From Candidatus Eiseniibacteriota bacterium (lineage in GTDB: Bacteria; Eisenbacteria; RBG-16-71-46; SZUA-252), in the NCBI GenBank assembly GCA_005893265.1, contig VBOX01000004.1, positions 1-41,532 on the forward strand: a stretch of 41,532 nt of DNA. Reading direction: 5' to 3'. This document shows positions 27,008 to 36,740 of this stretch, piece by piece. How positions within the stretch are numbered: position 1 is the stretch's first letter; the number at the start of each line of letters is the position of its first letter. The notes under the pieces were generated by a model, which was given only the letters and a program-made list of their open reading frames with translations, was not told the DNA's origin and made no database searches. Both the position numbers and the translations under genes were made by a program.

Positions 27008-27066
27008 GATGAGCAGATGGGTTCGAGGATGGCAACGCAGGTGGAAGCGGCGTAGAATGCCGGCCC

Positions 27067-28002
27067 ATGAACGTCGAAGTGGCAGCCATCAGCTCGAAGA
27101 GAGCCGGCACGCCACTCCCCCAGGTGGCCGACTATTTCCGTGCGATCGTGGACCTCGGCCGGCGCTCGTTCCGACCCGCCCTGCCCGCGCTCCTTCTCCT
27201 CTATTTCTACCGCCTCGCCATCGGCGTCTACATGGCGCTCTCGGACTACACCTATACCGAGGGAAGAGACGCGATCGGCGCCCTTCTGCCACAGGTGGTG
27301 ATCATAGGAACCTTTGTCCCGCTCCTGCTCCTGATCTACACCCCGTTCCTTCCGCTGCAAGACGGCCTCCTGCGCGGGCGCGGCGTGAGCTTCGCCGCCG
27401 CGATCCGCCAGGTGTTCGAGGTCTCGTGGAATTTCATGCTTTCCGGAATCGCCCAGATGCTGATTCTCTTCACGCCGTTCGTGGCGCTGTGCCTCGTGGC
27501 GGGCATCATGGTCTCGGTCAGCGGTGCGGATCCCGAGGCTGCCCGCGTCGTCGCCATGATGTTCGTGCTGCTGGCGGGAGTCCTCTGGACCCTCATCGGA
27601 AGCCTTTTCTTGATGTTCGCGACTCCCGCGGTCGTGCTCGACGGCGAGGGTCCGGTCCGATCCATCTCGACGAGCATCCGTCTCGTACGAGAGCACCTGG
27701 CGGGTCTCGTGGGCAGGCTCGTGGCCTTCGCGTTCGTCGCGACGATCGCCTATCTCTTCGCCATGATGCCCGCGGCGATTCTCACCGCCGCGGAACAATC
27801 GTCGGACGTCGCTTCCGTTCCGTTCAGGGTGGCGGGCGTGATCTGGTCGAGCGCGGTCGATACCCTCGCGTTCCCGTTCTGGGTGGCCGCGCTCATGGTG
27901 CTGTACCGCGCCCTCTTCCCACCAGCCGCCGAGGCTCAGTCGCGCGCGGCACTGGCGATCGAGGCTGAATTCCGCCCGGCGTCGACAGCCCCTTTCGAAT
28001 AG
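27067..28002 (+). CDS. Polytopic membrane protein of unknown function
   Basis: 311 residues with about six transmembrane helices: near 38-58, 75-95, 120-150, 165-190, 215-240 and 255-280. The layout and amphipathic loops (SISTSIRLVREHLAGLVGRL) recall the loose membrane-domain families annotated as GPDPase_memb or DUF-type six-helix proteins, but I cannot assign one. No catalytic motif is visible. It starts 60 bases from the divergent AtoE-like gene and is followed within 7 bases by the deacetylase-family gene, so it probably opens a short + strand operon. Confidence 0.75.
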   Translation: MNVEVAAISSKRAGTPLPQVADYFRAIVDLGRRSFRPALPALLLLYFYRLAIGVYMALSDYTYTEGRDAIGALLPQVVIIGTFVPLLLLIYTPFLPLQDGLLRGRGVSFAAAIRQVFEVSWNFMLSGIAQMLILFTPFVALCLVAGIMVSVSGADPEAARVVAMMFVLLAGVLWTLIGSLFLMFATPAVVLDGEGPVRSISTSIRLVREHLAGLVGRLVAFAFVATIAYLFAMMPAAILTAAEQSSDVASVPFRVAGVIWSSAVDTLAFPFWVAALMVLYRALFPPAAEAQSRAALAIEAEFRPASTAPFE

Positions 28003-28008
28003 CGTCCC

Positions 28009-28917
28009 GTGTCCCCACCCGCGGTCGTTCACTCCGACGGCTATTTCGCCGACATCGGCGCGCACGTTTTCCCGACTCGGAAGTTTCGCCTCCTTCGGGC
28101 GGAGATCGTGCGGCGGGGCCTTCTCGCCGACTCCGATATCCTCGGCCCCGAACGCGCGAGCTTGGAGCAGGTGCTTCGTGTTCACGATCGCGCGTACGTG
28201 GACAAGCTCGCCCAGGGGCGACTCTCCGTGCTCGAAGAGGCGGTGCTGGAGCTTCCGTACTCGAAGCAGCTCGTCGAAGCTTCGTTCCTGTGCGCCGGCG
28301 GCAGCATCCTCGCGGGACGTGAGGCGCTCACGCGCGGCGTCGGGATCAACCTGGGCGGCGGGTTTCATCACGCGTTCCCGGATCACGGCGAAGGCTTTTG
28401 CGTTTTCAACGACGTCGCGATCGCGATCCGCGCGCTGCAGCACGAGGGGCTGATCCGACGGGCCGCCGTGATCGACCTGGACGTACATCAGGGAAACGGA
28501 ACGGCCGCCATTTTCCGCGACGATCCAAGCGTCTTCACCTTCTCGATGCATGAGGAGCAGAACTACCCTGCGGTCAAGCCTCCGAGCGATCTCGACGTCG
28601 GGTTGGACACCGGGACCCCAGGCGCGGAGTACCTTTCCGCGCTCGAGCGCCACGCGCCCGCGATCCTGGATCGCCACCGCCCGGATCTCGTCGCGTACGT
28701 CGCGGGAGCGGATCCTTTCGAGCAGGATCAGCTAGGCGGCTTGAAGCTGAGCCGCGAGGACCTTCGCAGGCGGGACCGGGTGGTGTTCGGTGCCTGCGCG
28801 GCACGCGAAATCCCGGCTGTCGCGTTCCTGGCGGGCGGATACGCGTTGAGATTGGAGGACACGGTGGGCATCCACGCGGACATGGTCGAGGAAGCGTTCC
28901 AGGCGGCCCGGGCTTGA
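28009..28917 (+). CDS. Histone deacetylase superfamily protein (AcuC-like)
   Basis: 302 residues from GTG 28009. Zinc-dependent deacetylase fold: the HH dyad in GGGFHHAFPDHGEGFCVFND, zinc ligands Asp and His in DLDVHQGNGT, a third ligand Asp in GADPFEQDQLGG, and a conserved GGY near the end. Bacterial members remove acetyl groups from acetyl-CoA synthetase, polyamines or other small substrates; which applies here is unknown. The usual catalytic Tyr position lies in LAGGYAL. It follows the membrane protein gene by 6 bases. Its stop codon overlaps a good promoter for the next gene. Confidence 0.92.
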   Translation: MSPPAVVHSDGYFADIGAHVFPTRKFRLLRAEIVRRGLLADSDILGPERASLEQVLRVHDRAYVDKLAQGRLSVLEEAVLELPYSKQLVEASFLCAGGSILAGREALTRGVGINLGGGFHHAFPDHGEGFCVFNDVAIAIRALQHEGLIRRAAVIDLDVHQGNGTAAIFRDDPSVFTFSMHEEQNYPAVKPPSDLDVGLDTGTPGAEYLSALERHAPAILDRHRPDLVAYVAGADPFEQDQLGGLKLSREDLRRRDRVVFGACAAREIPAVAFLAGGYALRLEDTVGIHADMVEEAFQAARA

Positions 28918-28942
28918 TTTTTTCGCCCATATCCTTTATGAT
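28914..28942 (+). promoter_or_regulatory. Strong-looking sigma-70-type promoter before the DoxX-like gene
   Basis: TTGATT (28914-28919) and TATGAT (28937-28942) are separated by exactly 17 bases; the -10 matches consensus at five of six positions. The -35 overlaps the TGA of the deacetylase gene. Transcription would begin near 28949, making a start at TTG 28952 almost leaderless and favouring ATG 29042 for the downstream protein. Confidence 0.6.
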
Positions 28943-29041
28943 TGCAAGGACTTGGCCGAAATCGCCGCAAAGCCCGCCCTCGTAACTTCTTCCTTCGCAG
29001 GAGATTTGCCGTCCGAATCCGCCGCTCGCCTGGGGTTCGCC

Positions 29042-29818
29042 ATGCACTGGCTCTTCAGGCTCGGCATGCTCCTCGAGTTCGTGGGTCACGGCTCAGCCGG
29101 CGTCTCACTCAAGGAAGGATGGATCCAGTACTTCGCGGTCTTCGGATTCGATGAGCCGACGATCCACACACTCATGCCGATCGTGGGCGCGACCGACATC
29201 GCGCTGGGGATCCTCGGCTTTGTGAGCCCGCGCCGCTGGGCTCTCGTCTGGTGCGCGTTCTGGGGACTCATGACTGCGTCGCTCCGACCGATAACGGGTG
29301 AATCCTTCTGGGAGGTCTTGGACCGGGCCGGCAATTATGGGGGTCCGCTGGCGTTTCTCATTCTGAGCGGGTGGCCGCGCACGGCCGGAGAATGGACGGC
29401 GCCGATCCGCTGGCGCCCGGCGACGCGCGCGACCCTCGAGCGCCTGGCCGTGATCTTGAAATGGATCACCGCGCTCACCCTGATCGGGCACGGCGCCTAC
29501 GGCGCTCTACTGCAGAAACCGATGCTCCTCGACCAGTATTCGAGGGTGGGGCTCACCACGCTCCCTCTCGTCGGCTCGAGGTTCGTGCCGGCCCTGGGTT
29601 GGATCGAGATAGCGTTGGGCGTCGCGATCGCGATCCGGCCCTTCCGCCGGCTGGCTCTGGCCGCTTGCGTCTTTAAGGTCGTGACGGAACTCCTCTACCC
29701 CGTCACGGGTTATCCCCTGTACGAGTTCGTGGAGCGCGGGTTCAGCTACGTCGCGCCGTTCGCGCTCTATCTTCTGCTCCCATACGTGAAGCGTTCACCG
29801 GAGAAGGCCGCCACATGA
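29042..29818 (+). CDS. DoxX-like polytopic membrane protein
   Basis: 258 residues from ATG 29042, with GGGG 6 bases upstream. An in-frame TTG at 28952 would add 30 residues but leaves almost no leader behind the promoter above. About eight hydrophobic helices appear to be two similar halves: each has a helix beginning HWLFRLGMLLEFVGHG or LKWITALTLIGHGAYG, then a gap, then a GATDIALGILGF or GWIEIALGVAIAI helix. This internal repeat and the (I/E)xALG motif are DoxX-like. Function unknown; possibly membrane redox or quinone related by family. It is coupled by an ATGA to the phosphatase gene. Confidence 0.7.
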   Translation: MHWLFRLGMLLEFVGHGSAGVSLKEGWIQYFAVFGFDEPTIHTLMPIVGATDIALGILGFVSPRRWALVWCAFWGLMTASLRPITGESFWEVLDRAGNYGGPLAFLILSGWPRTAGEWTAPIRWRPATRATLERLAVILKWITALTLIGHGAYGALLQKPMLLDQYSRVGLTTLPLVGSRFVPALGWIEIALGVAIAIRPFRRLALAACVFKVVTELLYPVTGYPLYEFVERGFSYVAPFALYLLLPYVKRSPEKAAT

Positions 29819-30714
29819 GCCTCGAATACAGAATGGTAGCCAAGGTAGCCTGGGCGGTGATCGCCGCCATGGCCCTTCCTCTCGCGGCGAGCGCCCAGGT
29901 CCAGACGGGTCTAGTTCCGCCCGAATCCTGCGTCGGCGTGGTCGAGGCCCCGACCGCTACCGCGACCTCCGGCGAAGCTACCGCGCCCGCCAATGCGGCC
30001 GTCGCCGAGCCGGTTTCGACCGCCGCGCCGGCGCCGACAAGGATCGTCCCAGCCGTTCCGAACGCCGCCACGGACTCGATTCCGCACATCGCCGATTCCA
30101 CGCTCGTCCGCGATCTGAGGAAGGGCGGCTACGTCCTCCTTTTTCGCCACGCGATGACGAACTGGAATGAGCGGGACGGCGCGGAGGGTGATTTCGCCAA
30201 CCGGGCCAAGCAGCGCAACCTGAGCCAGTCGGGAAGGGCCCAGGCCGTCGCCCTGGGGAAGGCGATCGCCGCGCTCGGGATCCCCATCGAGAAGGTGCTC
30301 GCGAGCCCGATGTGGCGCTGCCGCGATACCGCGCAGCTTGCGTTCGGCGCCTACGACACGACGATCATGCTCTACGGGAAGGGGCCGACATTCCGGGAGG
30401 CGCGTATCAAGATGCTGAGCACGGCACACGCCGCGGGCAAGAACCTTGTCCTTGTGGGTCATCAGGACCACTTCATCCCGATCGTTCCCGGCCTGAAGCG
30501 CGATCAGCTCAAGGAGGGGGACGCGCTCGTGTTCCAGCCTCTCGGGAGCGGAATGTACAAGGTCGTGACGCAGGTCACGCCCGTCGAGTGGGCAAAGCTC
30601 GCGGGGACCCCGGCGCCGCCCGAGCCGGGCGAGACCCCTCCCGTCGGCTCGATGCCCGCCGTCCCGCCCGGGCAAAGCGGCGGCGTAGCGCAGCCCGACA
30701 TCCACCGCCACTAG
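29815..30714 (+). CDS. Exported histidine phosphatase family protein
   Basis: 299 residues. A signal peptide (VAWAVIAAMALPLAASAQ) is followed by an Ala/Thr/Pro-rich linker (about 40-85), then a histidine phosphatase domain. Catalytic His112 lies in LLFRHAMTNW, so the usual RHG is RHA. A conserved Arg is in SPMWRCRDTA, and the second His216 is in LVGHQDH. The domain is compact, close to SixA/phosphoglycerate-mutase-like members. Secretion suggests a periplasmic phosphomonoesterase; substrate unknown. The C-terminus is Pro/Gly-rich. ATG overlaps the DoxX-like stop in an ATGA; a terminator follows directly. Confidence 0.88.
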   Translation: MSLEYRMVAKVAWAVIAAMALPLAASAQVQTGLVPPESCVGVVEAPTATATSGEATAPANAAVAEPVSTAAPAPTRIVPAVPNAATDSIPHIADSTLVRDLRKGGYVLLFRHAMTNWNERDGAEGDFANRAKQRNLSQSGRAQAVALGKAIAALGIPIEKVLASPMWRCRDTAQLAFGAYDTTIMLYGKGPTFREARIKMLSTAHAAGKNLVLVGHQDHFIPIVPGLKRDQLKEGDALVFQPLGSGMYKVVTQVTPVEWAKLAGTPAPPEPGETPPVGSMPAVPPGQSGGVAQPDIHRH

Positions 30715-30724
30715 GCAACAAGAA

Positions 30725-30750
30725 GGGGCGGAACCTTTCGGTCCCGCCCC
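30725..30750. terminator. Bidirectional terminator between phosphatase and groEL genes
   Basis: GGGGCGG (30725-30731) pairs with CCGCCCC (30744-30750). The stem continues past one mismatch through A-T and two C-G pairs to a TTTC loop. It sits between the convergent stops at 30714 and 30779. T/A runs are short on both sides, so termination may be partly factor-dependent, but stem strength and location support a shared terminator. Confidence 0.75.
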
Positions 30751-30778
30751 TCCCCTTGCTTCTGAACCTGACCTTGGT

Positions 30779-32751
<1,973 letters not shown>

Positions 32752-33075
32752 GTTAGAGGCTCCTCTTGTTCCAGGGGTCTTCGATGGTGACTCGGTTTTC
32801 GGCTTGCTCTTGGTCTCTGGCATGATTGACAAATGGGCAGAAGATTGACTCTTCGCCCCCTCCTTGTATCCCTATATACGCAGTTGCCGTGCCGTTGGTT
32901 CGCGACCGGAGGCAGTCCGGCGCGAACGTGGTGCCCCGGGCGCGTTTGAGTCGCCCGATTTAGGCAGGGCCCCCGCGGAAGGCGCGGGCCGACGGGCGCG
33001 TCATTGCCCAAACGGCATGCGGCTTGTGGAGCAACCGGTCTAATCCCTATACTCGCCGGGGTTTCCAGCCCGTTC

Positions 33076-35463
33076 ATGGCAAACAAGCGGCCCACCTCCA
33101 AACGCCCCAAGCACACACACCCCTCTGCCAAAAGGGCGGGCGATCCGCAGAGCCGCCGGCGCAGACGATGGCCGGGGGCGATCCGGCCCGATTGGGTGTT
33201 GCTCGCCCTCCTGGCGCTCTCGCTCGCGATCCGCCTGTGGGGGATCCACGACCGGCTTCCCGACGCCTCGCTCGGGATCAATGTCCTCGACGACTCGGTC
33301 GTGGAGGAGACGGACCGCACGACCATGGGCCGTGCCTGGACGATGTGGAGGGGAGGCACCAAGGCGACCGACCTGAACCCCCACACGGGCGGGTGGCCGG
33401 CGATGAGCTTCTATCTCACGCTCGGGCTGCAGCACCTATACAAGGTGTACTACTCTTTCAATTCGGCGGGTGCGAGCGCGGCGGACTTCCAGCGGCACAT
33501 CAGCGGCGCGGGTGCAACCCCCATGTTCCTTTTCGCCCGCGTCGTGGGTGCGCTCATCGGAACGCTCACCGTCTTTCTCACGTATCGGATCGGCGCTCTA
33601 TTCCTCGGCCGAGGCGTCGGGCTCCTGGCCGGTCTGTTCGTCGCGACCAACACCTTGCACGTGCTCACCTCCCAGCACGTGAGTGATCCCAACCTCCTCG
33701 CGCTTCTTTTCGTCCTGCTCGCTACCCCGCCCTTGCTCCGGGCGGCCGAGGGGGGAACGACGCGGGACTCCATTCTCGCAGGGGCCATGATCGGGCTCGC
33801 CGGGGCCTGCAAGTACGTTCCGCTCGTCCTCGGCTTGCCACTCGCGCTCGCGCACCGGCACACGGATCGGAAACAAGATCGTGCCGGAGGCGGCAAACGC
33901 ACCTCGTTCTTTGGTGATCGTGCCCTCTGGGCGGGCATGATCGCCGTTCCGGTGGCGGTGTTCCTCGCTTCGCCCTTTCTGTTCATCGATTGGAATCGAA
34001 CGCTGCGCGACGTCGCCGCCCAACGGAAGGCGCTCTTCTCGGATTGGGTGGGACAGACCGCGTTTCCAATCTCGCTGCCGAGCTACATCGCCGTCACCCT
34101 GCCGCACGTATTGGGCTGGCCCGGCTACCTCATGGGACTCGTCGGCATGGTGCTCCTCTGGAGAGAGGGCCGGGTCAAGCGGATGCTGGTCTGGATACCC
34201 ATTCTGATCGTTCTCGCGAATGGGATGCTCAAGAGTCCCCAGGAGCGCTACATCCTCGCCGCGCTTCCGTTCCTCCAGCTCGCGGCGGCGCTCGCGATCG
34301 TGCGCGGGATCGCATGGGCGCGGACGCGGGCTCCCGTGCTTGCGGCGGCGCTGCCTTTGGGGTGGGTAGGGCCCGCGCTCCTTGCCGGGATCGCGATTGC
34401 GTGGCCGCTTCCCGAGCTCATCACCACGCGCCATCAAATGAGCCTTCCGGACTCCCGCCATCTCGCGCGTCGCTGGGTCAACGCGAACCTGAGTTCCAAA
34501 CGGCCCACGGTGATTGAGCTGTACGGGCCGGTCTTCACCCCAACGGAGCGCGCGATCGTGATTTGGCCGTTTTTCGCGACCCAGTCCCAGTTCGCCCGCC
34601 CGGCCTTCCACGCCGAGTTCTTGGACGGCCTGGAATACCACGTCGCGTCGGGTGAGATCTCGCGGCGCTTCGAAGCCGAGCCGGAGAAGTACCCCGTCGA
34701 AAACGCGTACTACCGCTGGCTCCGAGAACACGCGAGCGTGGTCTGGGAATCGGACGTGAAAAACGCCTCGGGCCCGCACATCGTGGTGCGCCGTCTCCCG
34801 AGGGGGATCAGCACGCGCGCGCAGAGGGACAGCGTCTTCGCCGCCGCGATGCCGGAGCCGACCCATGTGAATCGCGTCGAGCTTTGGTGCCTGGACCTCT
34901 CCAAGGTATTCACCGCCGTAGGCGATCTCGATCGCGCGGAGGAGTGGGCGCGGCGGGGACTCAGGGTCGGAGTGAAATCCATGGAACCACCTCTGCGCTC
35001 CGCGCTCGCGGTCGCCCTCTGGCGCAAGAACCAGCTCGATTCAGCCGAGGTCCAAGCCAGACTCGCGGTCGACTTGGAGCCCAGGAGCTCCACGATCCGC
35101 ATGTACCACGGTGCGATTCTCGCGACGATGGGCCGATTTGCAGAAGCGCTCGCGGAGGACCGCAAGGCGTACGAGCTTTCCGGCGGAGATCCGCGGCTTC
35201 ATCTCAACATCGCCCAGGCGCTGAGCCAGATGGGGCGCTTCGAGGAAGCGGTGAACGAGCTTTTGCAGGTGCCCCCCGGTCACGCGGACCGGGCACTCGC
35301 CGTACGGGACGCCGCGATTCTGTTGTTGAATCACCTGGGTCGCCCCGCCGAGGCGCTTGGGTATCTCCGGGAGGCGATCCGCCTCGATCCCAACCAGGAG
35401 CAGGCGGATCTCGTGCGGGAACAGATCGCGCGGCTCGAAGCGATGCTTGAGCCCCGGCGGTAA
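33076..35463 (+). CDS. PMT/ArnT-type (GT39-like) membrane glycosyltransferase with C-terminal TPR domain
   Basis: 795 residues from ATG 33076; an in-frame TTG at 33004 is possible. A basic cytosolic tail is followed by transmembrane helix 1 (WVLLALLALSLAIRLWG). A first extracytoplasmic loop contains an Asp-Asp pair (NVLDDSVVEE), the position of the catalytic acid in GT-C enzymes. About ten further helices run to residue 460, then a periplasmic part, then four to five TPRs at about 600-790. GT-C enzymes of this type move a sugar or mannose from a lipid-phosphate carrier to protein or lipid. The TPR tail suggests a bound partner or acceptor. It stands alone on the + strand. Confidence 0.85.
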   Translation: MANKRPTSKRPKHTHPSAKRAGDPQSRRRRRWPGAIRPDWVLLALLALSLAIRLWGIHDRLPDASLGINVLDDSVVEETDRTTMGRAWTMWRGGTKATDLNPHTGGWPAMSFYLTLGLQHLYKVYYSFNSAGASAADFQRHISGAGATPMFLFARVVGALIGTLTVFLTYRIGALFLGRGVGLLAGLFVATNTLHVLTSQHVSDPNLLALLFVLLATPPLLRAAEGGTTRDSILAGAMIGLAGACKYVPLVLGLPLALAHRHTDRKQDRAGGGKRTSFFGDRALWAGMIAVPVAVFLASPFLFIDWNRTLRDVAAQRKALFSDWVGQTAFPISLPSYIAVTLPHVLGWPGYLMGLVGMVLLWREGRVKRMLVWIPILIVLANGMLKSPQERYILAALPFLQLAAALAIVRGIAWARTRAPVLAAALPLGWVGPALLAGIAIAWPLPELITTRHQMSLPDSRHLARRWVNANLSSKRPTVIELYGPVFTPTERAIVIWPFFATQSQFARPAFHAEFLDGLEYHVASGEISRRFEAEPEKYPVENAYYRWLREHASVVWESDVKNASGPHIVVRRLPRGISTRAQRDSVFAAAMPEPTHVNRVELWCLDLSKVFTAVGDLDRAEEWARRGLRVGVKSMEPPLRSALAVALWRKNQLDSAEVQARLAVDLEPRSSTIRMYHGAILATMGRFAEALAEDRKAYELSGGDPRLHLNIAQALSQMGRFEEAVNELLQVPPGHADRALAVRDAAILLLNHLGRPAEALGYLREAIRLDPNQEQADLVREQIARLEAMLEPRR

Positions 35464-36351
35464 CGGGCGCGCACGCCGCGGGCGGAAGGATCGTCCCCTT
35501 GGGCTCGACGGGGCTCCCAGGGGTCGCCCCGGTTGGATCGACGCGGGGGCCGCCAAAGCCATCGCTGCCGGAAGCTCGCTCCGATCGGCGTTGACGGCAT
35601 CGACGCCGGCGGACACGCACTCGGCCAGCCCGGCATGGCAGCCATAGGCGCGGACATTGAAGATGCCTTTCTTCGCAAGGTCCATCCCGGCGTGGAGGGC
35701 GCGCACTCGGCCTCGCTCGCCCGGGTGCTGGATCGAGATCCATTGAAAGCGGGCGGCGCCCGGCGAGATGTTGCGGATGCGGCCCCGGTAATCCAGCCCC
35801 TCGATAATGCAGAGCGAATCGACGGCTCTCTCGGTCGCGGCATGGGCCAGCCCTAGCGCGCTCCCGGTCACCACGACCGTGATGCCCCGAGGCCCGTCCT
35901 GCGGGCCCGCCGCGGTGCTCCAATGGCGCGCGTATCGCTTCAGCACCTCCACGATGCCGGCGTGGAGACCCGGGGAATCCTCCTTGACGTCGAGAACCAG
36001 AAAGAACTGGAGCCCGTCGCGCTGCACGGAGGAAGCCTCCCCTTGGTGCTCGAGGATGCGATCGATCGATTCCGCGAGCGTCGGGCGATCCGCGAGCCCG
36101 CGCGCCGAGTGGTTGCACACGACGGCTCGGTCCCCCGGCCTTAGCCTTACGTCGAGCTCGAGCCCATGCACTCCGGCCGCGAGCGCGCGGTCGATATCGC
36201 TCAGGTTGAATGGTTCGCGTGCGGCGGGATGAAACTGGACCACGAGGCGGGGATGCGGAAGCTCGCAGATCGTGCTCGTGCTCGCGTCCGCGACGCCGGG
36301 CACGGAGCCCAGCGCCGCCAGAAGAGCTATCGCGGGTCCCCGAAACCGCAA
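35041..36351 (-). CDS. GDPD/PI-PLC-like phosphodiesterase with a long tail antisense to the glycosyltransferase gene
   Basis: 436 residues from TTG 36351. A signal peptide (GPAIALLAALGSVPG, cleavage near ADA) is followed by a phosphodiesterase barrel: GLELDVRL with the metal-binding Glu and Asp, VVCNHSA with a His, and LQFFLVLDVKED. The usual His-Arg-Gly start motif of GDPD enzymes is replaced by VVQFHPA, so it fits the broader PLC-like superfamily, such as AIM6-like members, better than classic GlpQ. The recognisable domain ends near AVNADRSELP (about 35560). The frame then runs about 170 residues more, of which 423 bases are antisense to the TPR end of the glycosyltransferase gene. The tail is Arg/Pro-rich and may not be real. 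The 5' end overlaps the VOC gene by 25 bases. Confidence 0.65.
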   Translation of the reverse strand: MRFRGPAIALLAALGSVPGVADASTSTICELPHPRLVVQFHPAAREPFNLSDIDRALAAGVHGLELDVRLRPGDRAVVCNHSARGLADRPTLAESIDRILEHQGEASSVQRDGLQFFLVLDVKEDSPGLHAGIVEVLKRYARHWSTAAGPQDGPRGITVVVTGSALGLAHAATERAVDSLCIIEGLDYRGRIRNISPGAARFQWISIQHPGERGRVRALHAGMDLAKKGIFNVRAYGCHAGLAECVSAGVDAVNADRSELPAAMALAAPASIQPGRPLGAPSSPRGRSFRPRRARPLPPGLKHRFEPRDLFPHEIRLLLVGIEADRLPEIPKRLGGATQVIQQQNRGVPYGECPVRVTGGHLQKLVHRFLEAPHLAQRLGDVEMKPRISAGKLVRLAVLRERFCKSAHRRENRTVVHADRGAPGLQVDRESGLDLG

Positions 36352-36740
36352 AACTCGACCCGGTTCCCGTCGGGATCGCTGAAGTAGATCGAGAGCGCGT
36401 TCCAGAAGGTGAACTCGACCGGACCTTCGACCTCGAGCCCATGAGCCTCGAGCGCGGCTTTCAGCTCGGGAATCCGCGAACGCTCGGTTCCGAACGCGAA
36501 GTGATGGGGCCCGCGGATGTGCGCCGCGCCAAAGGACAGCGGTCCTTCGGTGATCCCGATCCGCTGCGCCGTTCCGGGTGCGCCGGCCCAAAACCAGGCG
36601 AACTTCTTGTTGCTCACGTCGTCCACCAAGAGACCGACCACGTCGCGGTAGAACGCGACCGATGCCTCGACGTCCTTGACGACGAGTATGATTTCCGAGA
36701 TTCCGCGGAGCGGAACATCTCGTAGAGCGCCACGGCTCAC
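36327..36740 (-). CDS. VOC-superfamily (glyoxalase/dioxygenase-like) protein
   Basis: 137 residues from GTG 36740, which overlaps the regulator stop in a GTGA. A single vicinal-oxygen-chelate domain of two beta-alpha-beta-beta-beta units: EIILVVKDVEASVAFYRDVVGL, then PHHFAFGT and IYFSDPDGNRVEFCGFG. Potential metal ligands are His in PHHFAF and Glu in RVEFCG; the ligand in the first strand is unclear because the usual His is replaced. Function may be lyase, isomerase, dioxygenase or resistance-type binding; not decidable from sequence. Middle gene of the regulator-VOC-phosphodiesterase operon. Confidence 0.85.
   Translation of the reverse strand: MSRGALRDVPLRGISEIILVVKDVEASVAFYRDVVGLLVDDVSNKKFAWFWAGAPGTAQRIGITEGPLSFGAAHIRGPHHFAFGTERSRIPELKAALEAHGLEVEGPVEFTFWNALSIYFSDPDGNRVEFCGFGDPR

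Noticed and set aside
27001-28677. Open frame of 558 codons on the minus strand across the membrane-protein and deacetylase genes
   Set aside because: Arg/Glu/His-rich with no domain, opposite two well-supported coding regions.
32752-32832. 27-residue N-terminal extension of GroES from TTG 32832
   Set aside because: Canonical GroES start with a GAGGAG site at ATG 32751; the extension is unlike the family.
32752-32900. CIRCE element expected before groES
   Set aside because: No TTAGCACTC-N9-GAGTGCTAA or close variant seen in the leader.
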